This document shows, in pieces, positions 20,890 to 29,626 of a stretch of 40,984 nt of DNA. The stretch's first letter is position 1. Each line of letters opens with the position of its first letter. The stretch is from Sulfurimonas crateris (GTDB lineage Bacteria > Campylobacterota > Campylobacteria > Campylobacterales > Sulfurimonadaceae), in contig CAMBTK010000011.1 of the NCBI GenBank assembly GCA_945870785.1, positions 1 through 40,984 of the forward strand, read 5' to 3'. The notes beneath the pieces were generated by a model, which was given only the letters and a program-made list of their open reading frames with translations, had not been told where the DNA came from and did no database searches. A program made the translations under genes and the position numbers.

Positions 20890-21268
20890 CAATATCCTTT
20901 TCTTTATTGTAATTTTTATAATTTGTTTTGCACTTTGATTTTACATTATAACGATTAACAAGCATAGTTGTAAGTACGCTAAACTGTAATAAAACACCTA
21001 AAATATCTGTTAAAAACCCTGGAATAATAAGTAAAATTGCTCCAAAGATACTAAAGAGACTAAGGCGTTGAAACTCTTGTAAATCTATACATTTATATGA
21101 AACTGCCATAACATTTTCTCTAAATGTAGAGCGAAAATTCATAAGTATCGTTATACCTAAAAAAGCACTAAATAGTATCTCAAAAAAAGTCCATAAACCT
21201 CCTATTGCTGAGGCAATATTTACAGAGACAAGGACTTCTAAAAAGAGATATATTAAGAAGTAAATCAT
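20843..21268 (-). CDS. fxsA: FxsA family membrane protein
   Basis: 'FEILFSAFLGITILMNFR', 'GAILLIIPGFLTDILGVLLQF' FxsA signature. Confidence 0.85.
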   Translation of the reverse strand: MIYFLIYLFLEVLVSVNIASAIGGLWTFFEILFSAFLGITILMNFRSTFRENVMAVSYKCIDLQEFQRLSLFSIFGAILLIIPGFLTDILGVLLQFSVLTTMLVNRYNVKSKCKTNYKNYNKEKDIDVIDVEIISDNTSTK

Positions 21269-22575
21269 TACTTAATTAACTCCATTATTTTCTCATAAGC
21301 ACTACTTACATCGATTGAAAAACTCTCTTTTGTTTTTCTATCAAATATTTGAACTAATCCGCTCTCAAGCTCTTTACCGATAATAATAGTGTAAGGAAAG
21401 CCTATAAGCTCAGCATCTTTCATCTTAAAACCAAATCTCTCTTTTGTATCATCAAAAATTACATCTACTTTTGCCGCTCTAAGTTTTACATAAAGCTCTT
21501 CGCCTAAACTCATTTGAGCCTCATCTTTTACATTTGAGACCATAATATTTACGATATATGGGGCACTCTCTTTAGTCCAGATACAGCCACTCTCATCATG
21601 GTTTTGTTCTATAATTGCAGCTACGAGTCTACTAACACCGATGCCAAAAGTTGCCATCTCAAAAGGTTTGCTTCTTCCATTTTCATCACTAAAGTTTGCT
21701 TCTAATGCAGCTGAGTATTTAGTCCCAAGTTGGAAAATATGTCCAACTTCTATACCTTTTTTAAAGTAAAGATTTGCTCCGCAAGAACACTTTTGATCTA
21801 TTTTTTGCTCTTTTAGCTCTTCATAACTCTTTTCGTTTAGTTCATCTATCTTATCTTTAAACTCATCAATAGTCTCAATGTTTGCACCATAATTACAAGC
21901 TTCGCAGACTATAAGTGTATCTTCTCCGCTATCTGCTAAAACATGGAACTCTTTACTTCCATCTCCACCTATCGCGCCGCTATCAGCTGCGACTACTCTA
22001 AAATCAAGCCCAAGTCTTGTAAAGATTTTTTTATAAGTACTTTCCATGAGGTCAAACTCACGAACCATATCTTCTTTACTTGAGTGAAAAGAGTAACCAT
22101 CTTTCATCAAAAATTCTCTACCACGCAAAAGCCCATATCTAGGTCTTGCTTCATCACGAAACTTTGTGTTGATTTGGTATAAATTTAGTGGTAAATCTTT
22201 ATAACTTGTTACTCTATTTTTTACAAGTTCGACCATAGCTTCTTCATTTGTAGGGCTAAGTACAAACTCATTTTGATGTCTGTCATTTATTCTTAACATC
22301 TCTTTGCCCATAGCATCAGCTCTACCACTTCTCTCCCACAAACTAATAGGAGTTACAAAACTAAGTTGTACTTCACAGCATCCTGCAAAATCAAGTTCCT
22401 CTTTTACAACAGCTCTAATTTTCTCTAACACTATCTTTCCAAGTGGCAAAAAGTTGTAAAGTCCAGCACCTTGCTGGTTTATAAAACCACCTCTTACTAA
22501 AAACTGATGGCTTGGTAATGTTGCATCAGATGGCGCTTCTTTTGCAGTTGGAATAAACGCTCTACTTCTTCTCAC
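21268..22575 (-). CDS. proS: Prolyl-tRNA synthetase, short form lacking the INS editing domain
   Basis: '[18 protein letters not shown]', '[13 protein letters not shown]', '[31 protein letters not shown]', '[16 protein letters not shown]'-like '[17 protein letters not shown]'. 435 aa; only about 37 residues separate 'YGANIE' and '[10 protein letters not shown]'. Confidence 0.95.
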   Translation of the reverse strand: MRRSRAFIPTAKEAPSDATLPSHQFLVRGGFINQQGAGLYNFLPLGKIVLEKIRAVVKEELDFAGCCEVQLSFVTPISLWERSGRADAMGKEMLRINDRHQNEFVLSPTNEEAMVELVKNRVTSYKDLPLNLYQINTKFRDEARPRYGLLRGREFLMKDGYSFHSSKEDMVREFDLMESTYKKIFTRLGLDFRVVAADSGAIGGDGSKEFHVLADSGEDTLIVCEACNYGANIETIDEFKDKIDELNEKSYEELKEQKIDQKCSCGANLYFKKGIEVGHIFQLGTKYSAALEANFSDENGRSKPFEMATFGIGVSRLVAAIIEQNHDESGCIWTKESAPYIVNIMVSNVKDEAQMSLGEELYVKLRAAKVDVIFDDTKERFGFKMKDAELIGFPYTIIIGKELESGLVQIFDRKTKESFSIDVSSAYEKIMELIK

Positions 22576-23874
22576 TTATCTTCCTTCTATAATGTTTAAT
22601 GCGTGTTCGCACTTATATTTGTCTGGCATATCACTTCTATCTTTTTCTATTAAAAACTGAACTGCGCTTGTTAACATATCTGCTTTTGACTCTTCAGAGA
22701 CACTTCTCATCTTAGAACTCATCTGATGTAAAAACCTCTTTAAAGCTTGTTGCGTCATTTTGTAAGCTTGTTCTTCATACTCTTTTGGAATAAACCCTTT
22801 TTTTATAGCTCTATCACTCTCAATACGTGCTGCTTCAAATGCTTTTTGATAAATCTCTTTTATCATTGGTTCAATATTTAACGTATTTAACCACTCAAAA
22901 AACTCAACAGTACTTCTTCCTATGATACCATGAGCCTTTCTTGCACTATCCTCACGTAATCCCATATTTTCGTCTACTATATTCTTTAAATCATCTATTA
23001 CATACAGATTGATTCTATCGCCCTTATGGTAGTTTATATCACGAGGAAGCGCCATATCAAACCAGTAGCGCTCAAAATCACAAGGCTTTATTATCTCATC
23101 TGTAATGATAGGTTCAGGTGAGGACGTAGCAGTAAATAGTATCTCAAACTCATTTACAGCCTTTTGTAAATCTTGCATATCTAAAACTTTTGCACCGCAT
23201 TGTGCTGCTAATTTCTCAGCTTTTTGTTTTGTTCTATTTATGATATAAACATCTGCGCCACTTGATAAAAGATGCTTTGCTGTTATCTCAGACATCTCTC
23301 CAACACCGATAACTAGGGCTTTTTTGCCTTCAACGCTATCAAGAACTGATTTTAATTTTGCAACTGCAACACTTGCGATTGATACTGGTTTTGATGAAAT
23401 ATCTGTTGCATTTCTTACCTTTGCAGCACACTTAAAAGCGTGATGCATAGCACGAGCCAATTTTTGAGAGCAAAATCCATTATCGTATGAAAATCTAAAA
23501 GCATCTCTTAACTGACCTGCAATTTGTGTCTCTCCAACAACCATAGAATCTAGGGAAGATGCAACACTAAAGATATGATGAATTGCACTGCTGTCATCAA
23601 ATATATCTGCTCTGCCCTCTAACTCATCGATAGAGACTCCAGACCTTGCCGCCAACATCTCAAATATATGTTTTGTAGCTTCTGAAATATCACTACAGCT
23701 ACAAAACACTTCCATTCTGTTACATGTAGAAATCAATATAGATTCATTTATAGCTTCGCCAGAGTTAAGCTTTGTAAGACATCCTCTTGTAGCGTTGTCA
23801 TCTTTGTATGAGAGCTTTTCTCTAACATCAAGAGTTGAATTTTTATGTGAAAAACTTATGTTTAAATAGTGCAT
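22576..23874 (-). CDS. hemA: Glutamyl-tRNA reductase
   Basis: 'LISTCNRMEVF', 'VVGETQIAGQLRDAF', 'VIGVGEMSEITAKHL', 'FDMALPRDI'. Confidence 0.97.
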   Translation of the reverse strand: MHYLNISFSHKNSTLDVREKLSYKDDNATRGCLTKLNSGEAINESILISTCNRMEVFCSCSDISEATKHIFEMLAARSGVSIDELEGRADIFDDSSAIHHIFSVASSLDSMVVGETQIAGQLRDAFRFSYDNGFCSQKLARAMHHAFKCAAKVRNATDISSKPVSIASVAVAKLKSVLDSVEGKKALVIGVGEMSEITAKHLLSSGADVYIINRTKQKAEKLAAQCGAKVLDMQDLQKAVNEFEILFTATSSPEPIITDEIIKPCDFERYWFDMALPRDINYHKGDRINLYVIDDLKNIVDENMGLREDSARKAHGIIGRSTVEFFEWLNTLNIEPMIKEIYQKAFEAARIESDRAIKKGFIPKEYEEQAYKMTQQALKRFLHQMSSKMRSVSEESKADMLTSAVQFLIEKDRSDMPDKYKCEHALNIIEGR

Positions 23875-24764
23875 CAGTAACTTCTTTTTATCATGGTTTG
23901 TAAAATTTCTATCAATCCTGCGTCATCTTTTATAGCACTCATAGCCTCATTTGAGAGCTTTTGAGCAAGAGCAAATGACTTTTCTACCGTTTTATGTTGT
24001 GCCATCATATCTCTAATCCAGAGTGATTCATCTTCGCTAAGTGCCTTTGCGTGTAAAGAACTGAGTTTTTCTCTATCTTCTTCGCCTAAGAGTTGATAAA
24101 GATAGATATATGGCAGAGTACATTTTCCCTCGACAAAATCATTCATCGCTGGTTTGCCAAGAGTAGCTTTATCTGAAGTTATATCTAAAATATCATCAAT
24201 AATTTGAAAAGAGAGTCCTAGATTTTTTCCATAAAGAGCATGTAAGTGTGGGTCTTTTTTTGCAAGAAGAGCTGCCCCATGGGCACATGCTTCTATCAAA
24301 GTGGCAGTTTTAAGATATAGCATCTCAAGATACTTCTCTTCATCGCTATTAAAAGCAGAAGCCATCTTAACATCCATCATCTCGCCTTTGCTGAGTGCTG
24401 TAACAGAAGATGAGATAACTTTAGCAATCTCTTTATCAAATGCTACCAATTCACTAAAAGCTTTTGAGTAGAGTATATCGCCAAGCATTACCGCTGTTTT
24501 GCTCCCATCTGTTGCGTTTACAGAAGCAACTCCACGTCTAAGTGTAGCCTCATCTATCACATCATCATGCAAAAGACTAGCAGCGTGAATGAGTTCAACA
24601 ATAGCACCAAGAAGAGGAGCAGTTTCACAAGTTGGGGCTATTTTTAAAATCAGTTTTGCTCTAAGTCTCTTTCCGCCCTGAAGCATTTCAAAAAGACGTG
24701 TTACTTCATCATAATCAATCTCTTTGACAATCCTATTAATTTCGCTCTCAACTCTTTGCATCAC
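23874..24764 (-). CDS. Trans-polyprenyl diphosphate synthase (octaprenyl/heptaprenyl-type)
   Basis: First aspartate motif 'LLHDDVIDEATLRRG', second 'QIIDDILDITSD', 'GGKRLRAKL'. Confidence 0.93.
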   Translation of the reverse strand: MMQRVESEINRIVKEIDYDEVTRLFEMLQGGKRLRAKLILKIAPTCETAPLLGAIVELIHAASLLHDDVIDEATLRRGVASVNATDGSKTAVMLGDILYSKAFSELVAFDKEIAKVISSSVTALSKGEMMDVKMASAFNSDEEKYLEMLYLKTATLIEACAHGAALLAKKDPHLHALYGKNLGLSFQIIDDILDITSDKATLGKPAMNDFVEGKCTLPYIYLYQLLGEEDREKLSSLHAKALSEDESLWIRDMMAQHKTVEKSFALAQKLSNEAMSAIKDDAGLIEILQTMIKRSY

Positions 24765-24775
24765 TCTCTCTTTAG

Positions 24776-25189
24776 CTATTTTTTTAACTCTTCTAACTCT
24801 ATATATTTTTTATCATCAAATAAAAGTATCTCAAAGAGAACCTCATTTGAAGCCTCCTTGAACTCTTTAAATTTTACTAACATATAAGCTCCATCTGCAA
24901 ATCTAGTACCTTTTGGCATTAGTTCTACTCGAAAACTATGGCTTTTGTTTTTTAAATGAAGTATATTTTGTCCAACAATTTTGTCATAACTTTTAAATAG
25001 AACAAGTGCTCCATCAGTGTAAAGAGTCCATCTAAATGAGAGAAGCTTTTTTTTATCAGCGTATTTTACAAAAATATTCTTTTGCTCATCTTTTTTTAGC
25101 AAAATTTCTCTCTTTTCTCTATACTCAGAAGCAGATGAAAAAGTGTAACTTAATGCTAAAAGAGTAAAGATAAGGAGTAGATTTTTCAA
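24776..25189 (-). CDS. Conserved hypothetical secreted protein in the hemA cluster
   Basis: Signal peptide 'LLLIFTLLALSYTFSSASE'. Position matches an unknown gene between the polyprenyl synthase and DUF2018 genes recalled in Helicobacter (HP0241-like). Confidence 0.65.
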   Translation of the reverse strand: MKNLLLIFTLLALSYTFSSASEYREKREILLKKDEQKNIFVKYADKKKLLSFRWTLYTDGALVLFKSYDKIVGQNILHLKNKSHSFRVELMPKGTRFADGAYMLVKFKEFKEASNEVLFEILLFDDKKYIELEELKK

Positions 25190-25492
25190 CTATTCACTTT
25201 GTGATAAAATTGCGCCCATCATTTCAATATATAAATTCTTAGCAAAACTATCAACTTCATCTCTATTATTCAAGATATAAGATTTAATCTCTTTTTCTAT
25301 TTCATCGCCATTATCGCTAAATTTATCAGCACATTTTGATCTCATCATCATCTCCATAGCAGCTGCTCTATCGATGAATTTTTCTAGCTCATATCTTACA
25401 ACGTCATTGTTCGCATTAAATACAACATCCATAAGTTTACTCTTTGGAGAGCCCATAAATATATCATCTTCGTCTTCAAATAATCCGTACAT
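25190..25492 (-). CDS. DUF2018 family protein (HP0242-like)
   Basis: 'DIFMGSPKSKLMDVVFNAN...ELEKFIDRAAAMEMM...MMGAILSQSE' resembles HP0242 as recalled from memory. Syntenic position agrees. Confidence 0.75.
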   Translation of the reverse strand: MYGLFEDEDDIFMGSPKSKLMDVVFNANNDVVRYELEKFIDRAAAMEMMMRSKCADKFSDNGDEIEKEIKSYILNNRDEVDSFAKNLYIEMMGAILSQSE

Positions 25493-25578
25493 TTTATACC
25501 CTGTTTAATAATATTTTTGCGATTATAACATCACTATTCTAACAATCTCTTAACTCCTGACATTAAGTCATATTTTTC

Positions 25579-25584
25579 TATAAT
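25579..25584 (+). promoter_or_regulatory. Candidate -10 element (TATAAT) directly upstream of the FAD oxidoreductase start codon
   Basis: TATAAT ends 6 nt before the ATG at 25591, following T-rich sequence. Confidence 0.5.
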
Positions 25585-25590
25585 TCTCAA

Positions 25591-26736
25591 ATGAAAATAT
25601 ATGACTTTTTAATTATCGGTGCAGGGAGTGCTGGATGCAATAGCGCATCTTATCTTCAAAAAAGAGGATTTAGTGTTGCAGTTGCAGACAAAGAAGGCGT
25701 TGCTAGTGGCGGAAGTGGCGCGGCTGGAGCCTTTTTATCGCCTCTTGCTGGAGTACAAAACAGTTACAACAGTTTTATAAATAGCGCGCTAGAGTACTCT
25801 TTGGATTTTTATGAAAAAATGGCTCCAAGTGAGATAGTAAAAAATGGTGTGCTAAGAGTTGCAAATGACAATTTTGGCACTACAAAACTCAAAACAAACA
25901 ACATAAAAAACCGCTATATAAACACAAAAGAGTTAAAAGATATTTCACAAAATTTTGCCAATATTGATGGATATTTTTACGAAAATGCAGCGATTTTAAA
26001 CCCGTACAATGTATGTAAAAAGCTCATAGAGAAGTGTGATTTTTATTATTATGGTGTAGATGAGTTAAAATACGAAAATGGGTCTTATATCTTTGATGGC
26101 TTTATGGCAAAAAACGTAATTCTAGCTCAAGGCGTTATAAAGCCCATAGTATCGACTCCTTATATAAAAATAGCACCAATTTTTGGAGTTAAAATAGATG
26201 TCAAAACAACAACAAAAGTGCCTTTTAACATACATAAATCTATCTCTGTATCGACAAATAAAAATGATTCTACTATCTCTATCGGTGCGACAAAAGAGAG
26301 ACATGACGCAACTGAGATGGAGTGTTTGACCTCATGTGATAAATGCGCTTTTTATGTAAACAGCGAACAAGGGCAAGTTGAAGAGTTGTTGAGAGAAGCA
26401 CGTGAGTTAATTGAATTGGAAAATATAGAAGTAAGTAAAATATACAGAGGTGCAAGAGCGACAATTAAGAGTTACTTTCCAGTAATTGGCAAAGTTATAG
26501 ATTATGATGAAAGCATAAAAAAATATCCATCTATAAAAAATGGAACAAAAATTCCGCCAGAGTTACTTACATACTTTCCAAATCTATATATCATAAATGC
26601 TCTTGGCTCAAGGGGTTTTGTAGTAGCTCCACTGCTTGCGAAACTGCTATGTGAAGAGATTTTAGACTCAAAAAAAATACCACAAGAGCTCTCAAGCGAG
26701 AAACTCTTTTATAAGATGGCAAGAGCCAAACTTTAG
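25591..26736 (+). CDS. FAD-dependent oxidoreductase (DAO superfamily), MnmC C-terminal-domain-like
   Basis: 'DFLIIGAGSAGCNSASYLQKRGFSVAVADKE' Rossmann motif, 'GSGAAGAFLSPLAG', C-terminal 'RGARATIKSYFPVIGKV' and 'ALGSRGFVVAPLLA'. Confidence 0.8.
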   Translation: MKIYDFLIIGAGSAGCNSASYLQKRGFSVAVADKEGVASGGSGAAGAFLSPLAGVQNSYNSFINSALEYSLDFYEKMAPSEIVKNGVLRVANDNFGTTKLKTNNIKNRYINTKELKDISQNFANIDGYFYENAAILNPYNVCKKLIEKCDFYYYGVDELKYENGSYIFDGFMAKNVILAQGVIKPIVSTPYIKIAPIFGVKIDVKTTTKVPFNIHKSISVSTNKNDSTISIGATKERHDATEMECLTSCDKCAFYVNSEQGQVEELLREARELIELENIEVSKIYRGARATIKSYFPVIGKVIDYDESIKKYPSIKNGTKIPPELLTYFPNLYIINALGSRGFVVAPLLAKLLCEEILDSKKIPQELSSEKLFYKMARAKL

Positions 26737-27584
26737 ATAGTTATCTGAGTTCCAACTCCAGCTGATGTGAAGAGTTCTAGTAGCATTGAGTGCTCTATCC
26801 TTCCATCAATGATATGCGCTTTAGCAACTCCACCTTCTATTGCTTCAAGACAAGCATCCACTTTTGGCACCATTCCGCCATGAATTGTTCCATCTGCTTT
26901 TAGAGCCTCAACTTCTGCTTTTGTAAGCGTACTAAATAGCTCTTTGCTGTTGTTTAAAACACCTGCTGTATCTGTTAGGAAGATAATTTTATGTGCCCCA
27001 ATCGCTTTTGCAACATACGAAGCACACAAATCTGCATTTATATTAAATCCAGGGTGACCCATCTCGCCTCCAGCAGCGATTGGAGCGATAACTGGAATAA
27101 ATTTTTCAGCTATAAGATTTGAGATAACATCAGCTTTTACGTCTGTAATATTTCCAGTTAGTCCCCATCTTGAGAAATCTTTTGCTTTTGCAGATATAAA
27201 ATGAGCGTCTTTTCCACTGATACCTATCGCTTTTGCGCCATGAGAGTTTAGTAGAGAGACTATCTCTTTGTTTATCTCTCCACTTAAAACCATCTCAACG
27301 ATTCTCATTACCTCTTTAGATGTAACTCTCTGCCCCTCTATAAACTTGCTCTCAATCTTTAGCGCATCAAGCATCTCATTTATCTGTCGTCCACCGCCAT
27401 GAACTATAACGGGCTTGATTCCAACTAGATACATAAGCAAAATATCCTCTGCAAACTTCTCTTTTAACTGAGGTGTCTCTTGAGCTGAACCACCATATTT
27501 TATAACTACTGTTTTGCCTCTAAACTCTTTTATAAATGGTAACGCTTCAAGAAGCGTCTGTACTGTTTCAATCTTTTTTTGCAC
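26733..27584 (-). CDS. argB: Acetylglutamate kinase
   Basis: 'VVIKYGGSAQ', 'PVIVHGGGRQINEML', 'FLTDTAGVLNN', 'GGMVPKVDACLEAI'. Confidence 0.97.
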   Translation of the reverse strand: MQKKIETVQTLLEALPFIKEFRGKTVVIKYGGSAQETPQLKEKFAEDILLMYLVGIKPVIVHGGGRQINEMLDALKIESKFIEGQRVTSKEVMRIVEMVLSGEINKEIVSLLNSHGAKAIGISGKDAHFISAKAKDFSRWGLTGNITDVKADVISNLIAEKFIPVIAPIAAGGEMGHPGFNINADLCASYVAKAIGAHKIIFLTDTAGVLNNSKELFSTLTKAEVEALKADGTIHGGMVPKVDACLEAIEGGVAKAHIIDGRIEHSMLLELFTSAGVGTQITI

Positions 27585-28490
27585 TTATTTTTCCCTGTAA
27601 TTATCTATAATTTTAAAAATATACTCATCCACTTCTACATGTAAATCAAGCAGAGACAGTGGTAAATCAAACTGCTCTAACTTGACAAAATCTTTGTAAG
27701 TAACTAAAAGAGTCTCTGAGCCATCTCGCTTTAAAATCTCTAAAACCTCATCTTTTTCAAATGAGTGATGATCCTCAAAGTAGTTTTTACTAACAACTTC
27801 GCTCAGATACTTATCAAGCCTCTGCGGTCTTGCTATGGCAGTTAAAAGCGACATTTTATCACTTTTATTTTTAAGTTCAACTACTCTTTTAAAATGCGTA
27901 CCCTCTTTTATTATGATAGCTTCTTTTTCACTCCAAAGCCTCTCTCTAAAGGGTCCAGATGGTAAACAAGCTAAGTTTTTACTCTCAACATCTATGAGAA
28001 TATCTAGTTTTTTTATGTCGTGTTTTGAGTAGGCATCATCTAAAAAAACTATTTTTGCGCCCATCTCTTTAGCTTTTAAAATACCTTTTTTTCTATCCTC
28101 ACTAACTATAACAATTGCTTTAGAAACTTTATGCGCGTATATCATAGCTTCATCTCCGCTAATATCCACATCACACAATATTTTAACCCCATCGCTTACA
28201 ACATACAATCCTCTACTGTTGCGTCCATAACCTCTAAGTACAATAGCTACACTCTCATATCTTGATGCAAGAGCCGTAACAAGCGGTGTTTTTCCACTTC
28301 CGCCAACACTTAAATTTCCTACACTTACTATATCTATATTAAAATCTTCTGCACGTTTGCTCTTATATCTGACATACATATAAAAACAGTAAATCCAGCT
28401 AAGGGGAAACAGAAAAAGAGAGATGATTTTTTGAATGAAACTCGGGTTGTAGAAGTACTCTTCAACCCAAAAGACTATTTTTTTACGCAA
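27585..28490 (-). CDS. lpxK: Tetraacyldisaccharide 4'-kinase
   Basis: 'SVGNLSVGGSGKTPLVTAL' P-loop, 'LRGYGRNSRGLYVV', 'FLDDAYSKHDI', 'GPFRE'. Confidence 0.93.
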   Translation of the reverse strand: MRKKIVFWVEEYFYNPSFIQKIISLFLFPLSWIYCFYMYVRYKSKRAEDFNIDIVSVGNLSVGGSGKTPLVTALASRYESVAIVLRGYGRNSRGLYVVSDGVKILCDVDISGDEAMIYAHKVSKAIVIVSEDRKKGILKAKEMGAKIVFLDDAYSKHDIKKLDILIDVESKNLACLPSGPFRERLWSEKEAIIIKEGTHFKRVVELKNKSDKMSLLTAIARPQRLDKYLSEVVSKNYFEDHHSFEKDEVLEILKRDGSETLLVTYKDFVKLEQFDLPLSLLDLHVEVDEYIFKIIDNYREK

Positions 28491-28494
28491 AAAT

Positions 28495-29616
28495 TTATAC
28501 TCTTGTTAGAGCAACAGCTTTTACTTTATCTATAACGTATTTAACCTCTTTATCATCCATACTTGCATATATAGGCAGAGACATTACTTGCTGATACGTT
28601 GTAAGTGCTACTGGAAAATTATTGACTTTTAAAGAGTACTTATGTTTGTAGTAAGATAAAAAATGAAGGGGAATATAGTGCAGACCAACCTCAACCCCAT
28701 GTTTTTTTAACTCTAGGGCAAAAGAGTCTCTGTTTTTATCAACTTTAATGATGTAAAGAGAGTATGGATGCTCTTCATTTATAACTTTTGGTATAGAGAT
28801 ATGAGATACTCCATCAAGGGCTTTATTGTACATTTGAGCTATCTGATTGACTCTTTTGAGATTCTCATCTTGCTCTTGAACTTTTGCTCTTATATAAGCG
28901 GCATCAAGTTGGCTCATAGAGTAATCAAATCCTATATCTGTAACATCATAAATGTACTCTAATGAATCCTCATCTCTGCTCATAGCGTGTGAGCTAAGAA
29001 GTTTTGCACGTTCTATTATCTCTTGTGAGTTTGAAACAAGCATACCACCATTACAGACATCTTTTTTAAGATGAGAAGAGAAGTTAAAGCATGTTATATC
29101 TGCCCCTGTTGCTCCTACTCTTCTGCCCTTATACGTTGCTCCGAGTGCTTCACTTGCATCTTCTACGATTTTCACATCATAGATAGTTCCCATTGAGTAG
29201 AGTCTATCCAAATCACCACACTGTCCAGCCACATGCGTAACGATTACAGCTTTTAGTTTTTTGGCTCTGTTGTCCTCTAAATATGCTTCTAATTTATCAA
29301 GATTTATGTTGAATGTCTCTGGGTCAATATCTATAAAAACAGGTTCAGCATCAAAATGGCGAACAACTTCTGGAACTTTTGGATGTGCATTTACAGAACA
29401 GACCACCTTGTCTCCACGCTTCAAATCAAGCGCCAACATAGCTAAATGAAGTGCAGAGGTACCATGTGAAGTAGCAAGTGTATAATCGGCACCGATATAT
29501 GCCTTAAACTCATCCTCAAGCTCTTCTACTTGGTCTATCTCTTCTCCATCTAAAACATCACTCACATTTGAATGGGCTTCTCTGCTACTCTCATATTTAC
29601 AAAACGAAACTTTCAT
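28495..29616 (-). CDS. DegT/DnrJ/EryC1/StrS family aminotransferase
   Basis: 'LATSHGTSALHLAMLAL', 'KIVEDASEALGATYKGRRVG', 'FNFSSHLKKDVCNGGMLVS', 'GIDGLHYIPLH'-like 'VGLHYIPLHFLSYY'. Confidence 0.92.
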   Translation of the reverse strand: MKVSFCKYESSREAHSNVSDVLDGEEIDQVEELEDEFKAYIGADYTLATSHGTSALHLAMLALDLKRGDKVVCSVNAHPKVPEVVRHFDAEPVFIDIDPETFNINLDKLEAYLEDNRAKKLKAVIVTHVAGQCGDLDRLYSMGTIYDVKIVEDASEALGATYKGRRVGATGADITCFNFSSHLKKDVCNGGMLVSNSQEIIERAKLLSSHAMSRDEDSLEYIYDVTDIGFDYSMSQLDAAYIRAKVQEQDENLKRVNQIAQMYNKALDGVSHISIPKVINEEHPYSLYIIKVDKNRDSFALELKKHGVEVGLHYIPLHFLSYYKHKYSLKVNNFPVALTTYQQVMSLPIYASMDDKEVKYVIDKVKAVALTRV

Positions 29617-29626
29617 TGCATACTCC

